DNA of 64,000 nt from Aureliella sp046290675 (GTDB taxonomy: Bacteria; Planctomycetota; Planctomycetia; Pirellulales; Pirellulaceae): NCBI GenBank assembly GCA_046290675.1, contig JBKAHA010000015.1:1-64000 (forward strand). Reading direction: 5' to 3'. How positions within the stretch are numbered: position 1 is the stretch's first letter; each line of letters begins with the position of its first letter. Below, in pieces: positions 18,279 through 27,352 of the stretch. The notes beneath the pieces were generated by a model. It searched no databases and was not told where the DNA came from. It saw only the letters and a program-made list of their open reading frames with translations. The position numbers and the translations under genes were made by a program.

Positions 18279-18503
18279 TTATGAACAACCGCTTCCTCGA
18301 CTGCCATTGCCTGAGATACCGCAGTAGGCCAAGTACAAGAGGCCAATCAGAAGCGGTACCTTTACCAATAGAATGAGCGGAACCCGTAAGGCAAGTACGA
18401 GCAGAAGCAGGATAAGAAAGACCTTGAGGAATTTCGACAGCAGGTCAAAGGCATCAGGGCGCCGGTTGCGGTCCTGCATGTAGTCACGATCGTAGATGCC
18501 CAA
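18279..18503 (-). CDS. Small membrane protein, GIYDRDYM type
   Basis: This 74-residue product starts with GIYDRDYMQDRNRRPD, a motif I associate with N-termini of other planctomycete membrane proteins. A 40-residue hydrophobic stretch follows (LKVFLILLLLVLALRVPLIL and onward), probably two helices, and a Gly/Ser-rich end. The start is TTG at 18503, supported by AAGGGA six bases upstream. It may be a free-standing membrane anchor. Function unknown. The motif and the ribosome-binding site argue for a real gene despite its size. Confidence 0.6.
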   Translation of the reverse strand: MGIYDRDYMQDRNRRPDAFDLLSKFLKVFLILLLLVLALRVPLILLVKVPLLIGLLYLAYCGISGNGSRGSGCS

Positions 18504-18620
18504 TGTGATCCCTTCGAATCAAGTCTTTGTCTCGCGTCTCATTCTAGCCGGGGCTGGGAACTTGGGGAAAGACTCCCTCTTCGTGGGAGCTAGAACGCGA
18601 TTTCTCTAATCGGAATTTTC

Positions 18621-18649
18621 TTGACAGCGGTGTGGTGCGATCGGATAAC
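18621..18649 (+). promoter_or_regulatory. Sigma-70-type promoter
   Basis: A perfect -35 TTGACA at 18621-18626 is followed after exactly 17 bases by GATAAC at 18644-18649, which matches four of six -10 bases. The predicted start near 18656 leaves a leader of about 60 bases before the ATG at 18719. This is the best housekeeping-type promoter I found in the window. Confidence 0.5.
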
Positions 18650-18718
18650 GTACGTGGCTGCAGTTTAGTGCAACGCAGTCCTCTTTTCTTTACGTACTTC
18701 TGATCAGTGGGGATTCTC

Positions 18719-19840
18719 ATGTACGTTTCGGTCGACTCGCAGGATCGTAGTTTAAAAACGAAAGCACGAAATCTTAAGCCAGTTGAAGGGCGGAAGCGGA
18801 AAGCAATTCGTCCGTCGATTACGGCAGACAGAAGTCAGCAGCCATTTACTTTGGACCAAGAGTTGGAGTTGTTTGCTCGGTGGCGGGGCAGGCCCATCTG
18901 GGTGCCGCCAAAAGATGCAAGTCATGAGATGGCCGAGTCGATGTTGAAGCGATTTGGCGTTTTTCATTCACGCGAGGAGTGTTGGCAGGCAGTTGAGGAA
19001 GAGCACCGGAATGATTTTACGCAAGTTCGCGAGATCGAGATGACGAAAGCCTCGATCCGGCTACCGAAGGCAAAGTTGCTGGTGACGGTGACCGATCAAG
19101 CCGACTTCGACACGATTGAAGACCCTGTGCCGGCTTGCGTGCAAACTCGACTGGAAGAATTTTTGGAGGGACCTGGGAAACGTCCAGGCGTCAAGGTCTC
19201 GTATCTCAAGCCGCTTTGTGTTGAGGTCGGGGATGATTTGGTGTTTACGACCCGAAAAAGCGTACAGGAGGCGATTACTTCGATACAGGATGAAGTCTTT
19301 GAGCAATATCGAAGACTCTACTGGCGCCACCGTCCGGCACAGTGGGTCAGTGCGGTTGCGGGAGTCGTCCTGAAGACGCCGAAACGTATTTATGAGTTCT
19401 GCGAGGAACGGCGTCAGCGGCGTCTCGACGCGTACCAAGCTCAGCTAGAGTACCGACGCAGGAAAACGGCCCTACGAGCTGCAAATCTGCATCGACGTGT
19501 CCGGACTGATGGTTGTTCGTTTGATGAAATGTTGGCACTAACCAACCCGTTGCAGAGAGCTGATGTTATTCAGCAGTACAGCGTCGAAAAAGACCTGTCG
19601 AATGCGCAGCGAGATCAGATGTTACGTATTGCCGCCGGTTCGCTACCATGGTTCGCAATGCTGGCTTATGGAGCGTCAGCCATCGCTTCCGTTGCGCCGG
19701 GGGTGATTTTCTCCGTCGCAGCTCCACCGGTTTTGGTGTGTGATCCCGTGTTTGTGGCTGAGATGCCCGATGCACCTGGAAAGCTGCTCAAAATTGGGCA
19801 CTTCGATGAGGTCGGCGGTGTCATGCACGTTGAAATCTAG
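18719..19840 (+). CDS. Protein of unknown function with one hydrophobic segment
   Basis: I do not recognise the family. The 373-residue product (ATG at 18719, with GGGG six bases upstream; a GTG at 18707 is possible) begins with a basic region. A mixed globular part with FARWRGRPIWVPPKD and CWQAVEEEH follows. The middle is highly charged, probably helical (EERRQRRLDAYQAQLEYRRR, about 240-260). A single hydrophobic segment lies near the end (about 305-335, WFAMLAYGASAIASVAPG). No signal peptide is seen. It has its own promoter and stands alone between a minus-strand small gene and a minus-strand oxidoreductase gene. Probably a lineage-restricted protein. Confidence 0.65.
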   Translation: MYVSVDSQDRSLKTKARNLKPVEGRKRKAIRPSITADRSQQPFTLDQELELFARWRGRPIWVPPKDASHEMAESMLKRFGVFHSREECWQAVEEEHRNDFTQVREIEMTKASIRLPKAKLLVTVTDQADFDTIEDPVPACVQTRLEEFLEGPGKRPGVKVSYLKPLCVEVGDDLVFTTRKSVQEAITSIQDEVFEQYRRLYWRHRPAQWVSAVAGVVLKTPKRIYEFCEERRQRRLDAYQAQLEYRRRKTALRAANLHRRVRTDGCSFDEMLALTNPLQRADVIQQYSVEKDLSNAQRDQMLRIAAGSLPWFAMLAYGASAIASVAPGVIFSVAAPPVLVCDPVFVAEMPDAPGKLLKIGHFDEVGGVMHVEI

Positions 19841-19941
19841 AGCGGATTTGCAACTGACTGAGTAGCGTATGCCTCGATTGCCCTGAACAAAATTCTGGGC
19901 GATGCTTGCTCGCGTAGTTTACACCGAACGTTAGCAGAGAC

Positions 19942-21552
19942 CTAAACCGCGCCCACAGAACGTTGATCCTTCAGGATCTGTTGTGCGGCAAGCTTGCCTG
20001 GTCCGCCGGAAACGCAACCACCTGGGTGTGTTCCCGAGCCGCATTGGTAGTAGCCTTCGATGGGAGTGCGATACTGGTTCCAGCCGAGCGCTGGGCGGTG
20101 TGTAAAGAGCTGCGAGGAGAATAGCTCGCCGGCGAAGATATTGCCTTCGGTGAGTCCAGTCGTCCGTTCAATGTCGAGTGGAGTCACCACTTCTCTATGT
20201 AGGACCCGACTGGAGAAGCCTGGGAAAAATTCTTCGATCGTTGCTTGGACGGTGTTTCCAAGCGGCTCACGATTCTGATCCCAATCACCCTCGGCAAGAT
20301 GATACGGAGCGTACATCACAAAGCAGGACATGATGTGTTTTCCGGCAGGCGTGAGATCGGGATCGATCGTAGATTGAACGCAGCAATCCAAGAAGGGTCT
20401 CTTGCTGAAGCGACCTGCAAGACAGTCTTCGAATGCAGCCTCCAGGTATTCCATTGAAGGGCCGATGTTGGTGAAACCCGCGTAGATATCCTTCCTACCT
20501 TCAAGTCCCGGGAACTGTGGGACGTCGGAAAGCGCAAAGTTGACTTTGGCAGCGGTGCCTTGAAACTGGTATTTACCAAGGGCTGCTACCAACTCGGTTG
20601 GTAAGTCGCTTTCGTCCATCAACCGTTGAAAGGTCTGTCGCGGATCGAGCGCACTAACCACGACATCAGCGGTGACTTCAGTGCCGTCTTGCAGCTTGAT
20701 TCCCCGTATTGCCGCGTCATCGTATTGAATGGCTTCGACCCGAGTTCCAGTACGCAGTTCTCCACCGAACGCACGAAACGATTTCGCTAGTACCTGAGTG
20801 AATCCACCGTTGCCATCTTTATGGAATCCCCATTCTCCGAGATGCCCATCGTATTCACCGAGCTTGTGAAACAACCACACGATTCCTGACTCTTTTGAAC
20901 TCGGGCTGCAGCGACTGCCAATGATTCCGCTTGAGGCGATCATCGCTTTGACCAAGTCAGACTCGATGTAATCATCGAGGATCTCTGCCGCGCTGCATTG
21001 ATAGAACCGATCGATCATGGATCTCACGTCCTCTGGCAAGCGACGCAAGTAATCCTCCAACGCGGACATTTGAATCTGATCAGCCGGGTCTCCACTGGCC
21101 GCATTTGGTGGAATGGAATCCATAATGGGATGCAATGCATGGCAGACTCGCGCGATGAGGTGGCTTAGCTCTTTGTAGCCTTCTGCATCTTCTTGTGAGT
21201 GACGGGCAATTTCGTGATAGTTCTCATCTGCGTTCGCACCCAGAAGTAAATACTCACCGTTGAACCCTGGTTGGAAAGTCTTGGCTAAAGGTAAGATCAT
21301 GAGTCCATGGCGGACAAGCTCTAGGTCTCGGACGATATCCGGCCTTAGGAGGCTGATCGCATAGGAGAAGGTTGTGAATCGAAAACCGGGAATGAGCTCT
21401 TCGGTAATCGCGGCTCCACCAACAGTCTTGCGTTGTTCAACCAGAAGCGTTTTCAAGCCAGCTTTGGCTAGGTAGCAGGCGTTGACGAGGCCATTGTGTC
21501 CACCACCGATCACGATGGCATCATATTCCTTGCCAGGCATTAGCGACCTCAT
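19942..21552 (-). CDS. FAD-dependent oxidoreductase, phytoene desaturase/PYROXD2-like
   Basis: The 536-residue product has an N-terminal dinucleotide-binding motif YDAIVIGGGHNGLVNACYLA (residues about 9-28) and VGGAAITEE, then the CrtI/PYROXD2 pattern with GYYQCGSGTHPGGCVSGGPG at the C-terminus closing the FAD site. Length fits PYROXD2-like proteins better than carotenoid desaturases, and no carotenoid genes are nearby. It is the last gene of a probable minus-strand operon: SelO, then a GcvT-like protein after 36 bases, then this gene after 93 bases. Next to a folate-dependent-type transferase, oxidation of an N-methyl or related compound is possible, but this is inference. The ATG at 21540 is an alternative start. 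Confidence 0.88.
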   Translation of the reverse strand: MRSLMPGKEYDAIVIGGGHNGLVNACYLAKAGLKTLLVEQRKTVGGAAITEELIPGFRFTTFSYAISLLRPDIVRDLELVRHGLMILPLAKTFQPGFNGEYLLLGANADENYHEIARHSQEDAEGYKELSHLIARVCHALHPIMDSIPPNAASGDPADQIQMSALEDYLRRLPEDVRSMIDRFYQCSAAEILDDYIESDLVKAMIASSGIIGSRCSPSSKESGIVWLFHKLGEYDGHLGEWGFHKDGNGGFTQVLAKSFRAFGGELRTGTRVEAIQYDDAAIRGIKLQDGTEVTADVVVSALDPRQTFQRLMDESDLPTELVAALGKYQFQGTAAKVNFALSDVPQFPGLEGRKDIYAGFTNIGPSMEYLEAAFEDCLAGRFSKRPFLDCCVQSTIDPDLTPAGKHIMSCFVMYAPYHLAEGDWDQNREPLGNTVQATIEEFFPGFSSRVLHREVVTPLDIERTTGLTEGNIFAGELFSSQLFTHRPALGWNQYRTPIEGYYQCGSGTHPGGCVSGGPGKLAAQQILKDQRSVGAV

Positions 21553-21645
21553 TTCTTGCTATTCGGAAGTTGCGGCTCTTGTGGATTCTCAACGCCAGAA
21601 TGATGTGGCCCAAGAACAACAGAGCTGGGGGATGGATCTGAGATT

Positions 21646-22890
21646 TCAGAATGGGAGGACTAAGGGTGCGGTCTTGCGCGGTGGATTGAAAAATGGAAGC
21701 TTGCAGACAGTCGCTTTCACCGTTTCTGGTTTTCGGATCACGCTCATCTCCATGTCGACTTCGGTTCCTGGCGCGCCAAGATCCATCGGCACACGCCCAA
21801 TCGCAATCGGACGTTTCAGAAGAGACGAATAGAGGAAGCTACTTACGAACCCTGCATAGTCCCATTCCTGATCACCGCGGCGATAGAGGCTGTGCGTGCT
21901 TTCGAGGTAGACGTTATGCCGATCGACCGGGATTCCTGCTGCCTGATAAAGTGCCTCATATTCCGTAGCATCGACTTCGAAGCCGACGGTTGTCCAACGA
22001 GTCGACTTGGTTTCGATTTCCCTTACGATCGCCTCCCGTCCAAGGAACTGACGCTCACTGGCTGATGACGATTGAAGAGACTTCGTCATCCAACCGAATC
22101 CCAGTTCGTGCGGCGTGGCACGTTGTTCGTCGGACCAAGCGTAGCGAGATGAATCAAAATCTACATCCAGTAGTAATAGGCCGGCTTCAACTCGGGACAT
22201 CTTCAATGCCGTGGTTCCAATCGGCGTGAGGTTGAAGCCTTCTCCTGCTGCAACAAGGGTATCCCAAACAAGGATGGCTTTGTCGCAAGGAACCCAGAGT
22301 TCAAAGCCTAGGTCACCGGTGTAGCCGGTACGTGAAACGACGACGGGAACATCGTGGATCTTGGTGCGCCGCGTTTCGAAATAACCCAAATCCTCAAGCC
22401 CTGCGGAGCATTGGCTGAGAACGGAGAATGCATGTGGGCCTTGCAAGGCGAGGATACCGAAATCTCTTGAGACATCGTTAATCTGGTTGGCGTCCAAATT
22501 GGCAGATCTGGCAACTTTGCGAAAGTGCCGCAACGACGGTTCAGCGACGGACATCAAGTAGTCATCTGGTGCAAGGCGGAGTAGAACACCATCTTGGATG
22601 ACGAATCCATCTTCGTCACAGAGCAAGTTGTATTGCGCTTTGCCAATGTCTAGTTTTTCGGGATCGCGAACAAGCGATCGCCCGAGTATCGATGAAGCTT
22701 CATCGCCAGAAAAGTGGTATTTGAAAAGGGGTGATGTGTCGAGCAAGCTCACGGAGTTACGGATCGCGTAGTACTCGGTTGCAATGGAGTGCTGCAGATT
22801 TGGTGGGACGAGGAATCCCGACCAGGTCTTCCAGATCTGGGGCTCGTTCAACGCTTCCAAGCGCGGATGAAATGGAGTCGTAAGTGGCAT
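21646..22890 (-). CDS. GcvT-like aminomethyltransferase family protein
   Basis: The 414-residue product belongs to the folate-dependent GcvT/DmdA/YgfZ superfamily. Visible family parts are YAIRNSVSLLDTSPLFKYHFSG near residue 42, the DVSRDFGILALQGPHAFSVL region, SRTGYTGDLGFELWVP, and ALKMSRVEAGLLLLDVDFD with the RxE pattern common to GcvT relatives. It could be the T-protein of the glycine cleavage system, but no gcvH or gcvP is nearby, and the neighbour is an FAD oxidoreductase. A demethylase-type function on an N- or S-methyl substrate is therefore equally possible. It starts 36 bases after the SelO gene ends, so the two are probably co-transcribed. Confidence 0.85.
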   Translation of the reverse strand: MPLTTPFHPRLEALNEPQIWKTWSGFLVPPNLQHSIATEYYAIRNSVSLLDTSPLFKYHFSGDEASSILGRSLVRDPEKLDIGKAQYNLLCDEDGFVIQDGVLLRLAPDDYLMSVAEPSLRHFRKVARSANLDANQINDVSRDFGILALQGPHAFSVLSQCSAGLEDLGYFETRRTKIHDVPVVVSRTGYTGDLGFELWVPCDKAILVWDTLVAAGEGFNLTPIGTTALKMSRVEAGLLLLDVDFDSSRYAWSDEQRATPHELGFGWMTKSLQSSSASERQFLGREAIVREIETKSTRWTTVGFEVDATEYEALYQAAGIPVDRHNVYLESTHSLYRRGDQEWDYAGFVSSFLYSSLLKRPIAIGRVPMDLGAPGTEVDMEMSVIRKPETVKATVCKLPFFNPPRKTAPLVLPF

Positions 22891-22926
22891 AGCTAGGTAT
22901 CGCTGTGGGCGGCGAATGCAGGTTCT

Positions 22927-24435
22927 TTAAGTTCCGCAGAAAGTTCGATAGCACTGGTCCGCAGGGGCGGGATTGCGGTAAACGGCGAAATCACTGCGAC
23001 GTTGAAATGGATTCTGCAGCAATGCGAGCAAGCTGTTGAGCGGTGATAAGTCGTTCTCATTACTGGCTGCTGCAAGGGCTTCTTCGACTCGATGATTGCG
23101 GGCGATAAATGCGGGATTGCGTGCGATCATTCGCTCTCGAGCTGCCGCCAATGATTGGCCCTCCTTCTTCAATCTCGATTCCCAGTTGGAGTGCCAAGAC
23201 TTGAACCCTTGGTTTTGATAAAGCTCTGCGTCCAATTGGTCCATCGTGAGATCATCGAACGTGTTGGTGAAGTCGGCTTCCTTATCTTGCATCCAAGTCA
23301 ACAATGATTCCACCAATTCTCGATCGGAGTCCGTACCTGGAGTCGAAATAGTCGGGTTGATTCCAAGTTTGCTGAGCATCCCGCTGAGCCACGCATCCTC
23401 GAATTTTTGCGGATAGGCGCTTAGCGCGTCCGTCGCAATCTCGATGGCTTTATCGGTATCACTGTCCAGCAATGGGATCAGCGTCTCGGCGAACCGAGCG
23501 AGATTCCACTGTCCGATGGGCGGCTGATTCTGATAGGCGTAGCGGCCACCATGATCGATCGAGCTAAATACAGTTTCGGGGTGATAAACATCCATGAACG
23601 CACAGGGGCCGTAATCAATCGTCTCTCCGCAAATAGTGACGTTGTCGGTATTCATGACGCCGTGGACAAATCCAACTAGCTGCCATTGGGCGATTAGTTG
23701 AGCTTGCTTTTCAATGACTCGATTCAACAGATCGAGATAGGGCGCCTGAGAATCGGTGAGGTCAGGGTAATGCCGCCTGATCGCATACTCGGCCAGAGAT
23801 TGCAGGGCTGGAGTATCCTTCAACGCGGCCAAGTATTGAAAAGTACCAACGCGAATGTGGCTACTCGCGATCCGAGTCAGTATCGCACCTGCCAGCGGTG
23901 TTTCTCGGTAGACGATGTCGCCTGTGGCTACCACGGCCAAGCTGCGCGTGGTCGGTATTCCGAGACCATGCATGGCTTCGCTAATGATGTACTCGCGCAA
24001 CATGGGACCAAGTGCAGCCAATCCATCGCCGCGCCGTGAGAACGGAGTTTCGCCTGAGCCCTTAAATTGGATGTCCAGCAGTTGCCCTGTTGGCGTTCGC
24101 TGCTCACCAATCAAGATAGCGCGGCCGTCCCCGAGCATAGTGAAGCCGCCGAACTGATGGCCTGCGTAGGCTTGGGCAATCGGACGAGCTTGACTTGGTA
24201 AGGTCTGACCTGAAAAGAGCGTTGCCATCTCTTCCGGAGTTAGTTGCGAGAAATCGAGCCCTAGCTCGCCAGCCAAAGATTGGTTCGCAATGACCAGCTT
24301 CGGCGCACGAACGGGAGCCGGATCGACACGTTTAGAGAGTGTGTCTGGTAATTCAGCGTAGGAGTGCTCCAAACGCCAGCCAAGATTCTCGATGCCGTTT
24401 TCGCCCGTGGGCTGGACTTCATTCTGAAGTGTCAC
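22927..24435 (-). CDS. selO: Protein adenylyltransferase SelO (YdiU family)
   Basis: SelO is a pseudokinase-fold enzyme that transfers AMP from ATP to Ser, Thr or Tyr of target proteins. The 502-residue product has the family hallmarks AYAGHQFGGFTMLGDGRA, QFKGSGETPFSRRGDG, HGVMNTDNVTICGETIDYGP and the RNPAFIARNHRVEEAL end region. The C-terminus is FCGT, with Cys500 at the third position from the end, the place of the redox Cys of E. coli SelO and near the Sec of eukaryotic forms. It starts with GTG at 24435 with GGA seven bases upstream. It leads a run with the GcvT-like gene and the FAD oxidoreductase gene. Confidence 0.95.
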   Translation of the reverse strand: MTLQNEVQPTGENGIENLGWRLEHSYAELPDTLSKRVDPAPVRAPKLVIANQSLAGELGLDFSQLTPEEMATLFSGQTLPSQARPIAQAYAGHQFGGFTMLGDGRAILIGEQRTPTGQLLDIQFKGSGETPFSRRGDGLAALGPMLREYIISEAMHGLGIPTTRSLAVVATGDIVYRETPLAGAILTRIASSHIRVGTFQYLAALKDTPALQSLAEYAIRRHYPDLTDSQAPYLDLLNRVIEKQAQLIAQWQLVGFVHGVMNTDNVTICGETIDYGPCAFMDVYHPETVFSSIDHGGRYAYQNQPPIGQWNLARFAETLIPLLDSDTDKAIEIATDALSAYPQKFEDAWLSGMLSKLGINPTISTPGTDSDRELVESLLTWMQDKEADFTNTFDDLTMDQLDAELYQNQGFKSWHSNWESRLKKEGQSLAAARERMIARNPAFIARNHRVEEALAAASNENDLSPLNSLLALLQNPFQRRSDFAVYRNPAPADQCYRTFCGT

Positions 24436-24645
24436 GCTAATTCCAGTACTGCAGAGAGCCCATCGAAGCTAGTCGGAAGACCTGATGAGGGCGACGAGTC
24501 TCCGGCGAGGGGTTCGAAAAAATTGTCGCTCACACCACTGTTGATGCTACTGGATTTTAGGCCAACGAGTAGCCCTCTACCTGGGTTGCAGCTCGTTCGA
24601 AGAGACAATCTATGGCTGGCACTAGGTCGAAGAAGCTCGCAAGCT

Positions 24646-26685
24646 TTATGGGATGACCGCGATACTGGTAGGCTGGATAGATCGTAGCGTTTCTGAATCA
24701 CTCGACAGCGACGGCAGCGATGCCCCAAGGTGGCAGGCCAAGCGATGAAGCGCTCCGCCGCGTCCAACCAACGCTCCGCAATCGACGAACTTGATTTCGA
24801 AGTCGGGCAACAGCGTTCGATAAGTGCTGACGACACGGTCTTCGATATCGCGACTGATCCCGGGCCAAGAAGGAACCAGCAGCAATTCGTTGGCGAAGAG
24901 CACATTGGTATAGGAATAAAAGTGCTCGTCGTCGGAGCCTTCGAGTGGACACGATGCCGGCATCGGAACTCGGACGACTCGAAGTGGTTTTCCACGGTGC
25001 CGTATCGAAGATAAACGTTTTGCATTCTCGTCTAGGATGACCGCATTCTCGTGCTCTGGGTCCTCATATTGGGCGACCACGACCGTATCCTCGCTGATGA
25101 CCGTCAAAAACGTGTCGAGATGTCCGGAGGGCTCATTCTTGAGTGCCTTGAGCGAAACGATCTGGCTTGCACCGGTAAGACGTTTTAGTTCCTTGGTGAA
25201 TCGTCGACTATCAAAGCCGGTCTTCGTGTTGAGCCTTTCCGCAGTTTCAGAAACAAATGTAAGGCCAGATCCGTTCGCCAGCACGGTTCCTCCCTGCAGC
25301 ACTAGACTGCTCGGGACGCGCTGGATGTGAAAGCGGCGTTGGAGGATGAGTGGAAGGGCATCAAATTGCGGGCGATCGGACTGATTGAAGAGGCTGTTCG
25401 AGGTATCGATCCAATAAGTTGGGTTACCATTTTCCGCATGAGTCGCCATCGGACCCATGTCGCGTAACCAAGGCGATTCGATGGACGCGATGCAGATTTC
25501 CGTTTGGCCCAAAGGAATGTCTAACGCGTTCAACATCTCCGAAGCCTGTCGACATTCCAGCTCGTTGGTCACGATCAAGGTGATGGGCACTCTTCGCCAA
25601 GCAGAGCTAATGATTTCCTGTACACAAGGGCGAAGCCACTCGTAGTCGAGCCAAGGCAACACCAGGCCAGCTTGGGCGTCGAATTCGGCAGTCAGAGTAG
25701 ATGGATACGGCGGATCGGCAGCAATGGATTCTGTTTGGGATTCATACAACCAATTCCAAGGAATTGGTTCGCCGCTCGATGTAGCTTCAGTGCTAAGGTC
25801 TAGCCTGCTGAGTAGCTTCAATGCGCGTTCCAATTTGCGTTGATCCACAACTTCATGTGAGAAATGCGACTGCCGAGAGGACTTGGCTAGTTGCCTGCAG
25901 AGATTGACGCTGGCATGGAATCGTTCTTTGGCTGCGTTCACGTTGCCATTGCTTAGGTCGATGTTGGCAAGCTGCACCTTGAAATCAATGAGCATTGCCA
26001 GGGCAGGGGAGCCAGAGTCCCTGGTACTTTCCGCCTCAAGTCTACGAAGACAGCGGTCCACATTCGTATTTTGACTTGTTGCTTCAGTGCCCATCGCGAC
26101 CAACCAATTCCGCAAAGCCAAGCCGTAGACGGTCATGACTTGATCTAACAACTCTGTCTGGTTCACGATAACGTCGAACTCTTGGAACGCTTCGGGGCGT
26201 CGGCCAAGATTGTAGAGTAGTGTTCCCAGAAGTAGCCGCGAACGCGCTTCTCCATTGGGCTCGTTCATTCCATGGAACAGGCTGAGCGCGTTCCGGACCG
26301 AGTGTTCCGCAGCGATGAAGTCTCCTTCCAGATACTCCACTCGAGCAAGGGAAAAGTCGATGTACGCAGCAGTCGTTGGCAAAGCGTCTTGAAAATGTAG
26401 GCCGGTGAGTGTTCGCTTCGCTTCCCGCATCTTCTGAACGGATTCGGCCGTGTGGGAGCCTTGACGACTGACGATCGCTAGGACTTCATCAATCTCGCGA
26501 CTGAGCCGAAGAACCTCATTGATCTCGCTTTGCCGCGCCCGGTATTCAGCATCTTGTAGGACTCCGATCCGATTCATCACTGGAGAAAGCGAAACCCCAC
26601 AGACCACGACGACAGCTGCGATCATGAAAAGTTGGGCCATCGTGCTGCTTGCCGATGGCCAGGGTTTCCGAGTGCTTAGCTTCAT
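24646..26685 (-). CDS. Agmatine/peptidylarginine deiminase-like protein with TPR-like N-terminus and altered active site
   Basis: The 679-residue product has an N-terminal membrane segment (about 17-40, MIAAVVVVCGVSLSPVM) and a helical, TPR-like region to about 300. A C-terminal domain of the PAD_porph (agmatine deiminase) family follows, with WLRDMGPM, LQGGTVLANG, SGHLDTFLTVISEDTVVVAQ and GGALHRLACHLG. In agmatine deiminases the last motif reads GGNIHC, with Cys as nucleophile. Here the residue after His647 is Arg648, and the nearest Cys is 651. The catalytic Cys therefore seems displaced or lost. The membrane segment places the domain outside the cytoplasm. It sits 210 bases before the SelO gene on the same strand. 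The family call is firm; activity is doubtful. Confidence 0.8.
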   Translation of the reverse strand: MKLSTRKPWPSASSTMAQLFMIAAVVVVCGVSLSPVMNRIGVLQDAEYRARQSEINEVLRLSREIDEVLAIVSRQGSHTAESVQKMREAKRTLTGLHFQDALPTTAAYIDFSLARVEYLEGDFIAAEHSVRNALSLFHGMNEPNGEARSRLLLGTLLYNLGRRPEAFQEFDVIVNQTELLDQVMTVYGLALRNWLVAMGTEATSQNTNVDRCLRRLEAESTRDSGSPALAMLIDFKVQLANIDLSNGNVNAAKERFHASVNLCRQLAKSSRQSHFSHEVVDQRKLERALKLLSRLDLSTEATSSGEPIPWNWLYESQTESIAADPPYPSTLTAEFDAQAGLVLPWLDYEWLRPCVQEIISSAWRRVPITLIVTNELECRQASEMLNALDIPLGQTEICIASIESPWLRDMGPMATHAENGNPTYWIDTSNSLFNQSDRPQFDALPLILQRRFHIQRVPSSLVLQGGTVLANGSGLTFVSETAERLNTKTGFDSRRFTKELKRLTGASQIVSLKALKNEPSGHLDTFLTVISEDTVVVAQYEDPEHENAVILDENAKRLSSIRHRGKPLRVVRVPMPASCPLEGSDDEHFYSYTNVLFANELLLVPSWPGISRDIEDRVVSTYRTLLPDFEIKFVDCGALVGRGGALHRLACHLGASLPSLSSDSETLRSIQPTSIAVIP

Positions 26686-26818
26686 TGCGGCGTTTGTCTG
26701 TCGAGGAGCGGTTTTCTAATTCAGAAAACACCATTGCACACCGAGCGGACCGCGTAATCCAATTACCTTTTCGCAAGGTAAATGAATGTTTGGAGAATCG
26801 ACGATTCGCAACGGGCAC

Positions 26819-27223
26819 TTAGTTGCGTCGACGTCGAAACTGGAGCCCCGACCAATCCGAGTCTACGGCGCAGACTTTCACATCGACCCAACCCGTCGGT
26901 AGAATGTGGTCACGAAGATCTTGTTCACTCAGATCTCTGTAGAGTGGAGAACTCTTCTTTGGCCAGGAAACCCAGATCATTCCTCCGTCCACCGCGCTTT
27001 CTACCGCGCGATCAAAGAGTGGGGCTAAGTCTGACTTTCGAGTGCAGAAAATGTGGACGGCATCCGCCGCAGTTTTACGTGCTACGAATCGCACGCCTTC
27101 GGCACCTTTGACAAGTTCGCTGTAATGCTTCGGTGCACGGATGGTGAGGCATGTGAAACCAGCCTTCAGTCCAAGTTTCTTGTAAAGCGGTTTGCCGGAG
27201 TAGCCATGAGTTGGTGATGGCAA
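26819..27223 (-). CDS. DUF3052 family protein
   Basis: The 134-residue product has the DUF3052 start HGYSGKPLYKKLGLKAGFTC, the central VHIFCTRKSDL and GGMIWVSWPKKSS, and the end TGWVDVKVCAVDSDWSGLQF. The family is cytoplasmic and has no settled function. Two TTG starts are possible. The one at 27256 lies inside the T run of the terminator of the gene before it. The one at 27223 has AAAGGGG six bases upstream and gives the usual short N-terminus, so I chose it. A terminator immediately upstream implies a weak own promoter or readthrough expression. Confidence 0.82.
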   Translation of the reverse strand: MPSPTHGYSGKPLYKKLGLKAGFTCLTIRAPKHYSELVKGAEGVRFVARKTAADAVHIFCTRKSDLAPLFDRAVESAVDGGMIWVSWPKKSSPLYRDLSEQDLRDHILPTGWVDVKVCAVDSDWSGLQFRRRRN

Positions 27224-27254
27224 AGTCAGCCCCTTTGTTGATCGGATCGGGATC

Positions 27255-27283
27255 AAAAAGAAAGCCGCCCGAACCCGGGCGGC
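27255..27283 (-). terminator. Rho-independent terminator downstream of folE2
   Basis: On the minus strand, GCCGCCCG and CGGGCGGC form a perfect 8-bp GC stem (27264-27283) with the 4-base loop GGTT, followed directly by TTTCTTTTT. It lies 70 bases after the folE2 stop and 32 bases before the chosen DUF3052 start. Confidence 0.85.
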
Positions 27284-27352
27284 GCTGACTCATTTTAATT
27301 GACTTCGAATGACTCGGTCGTCATCAGAAGCCTTTGGATTTCGAGCGAGGGC

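Noticed and set aside
19942..21552. Carotenoid (phytoene) desaturase identity for the FAD oxidoreductase.
   Set aside because: Sequence resembles the PYROXD2-like branch, and no carotenoid synthesis genes are adjacent.
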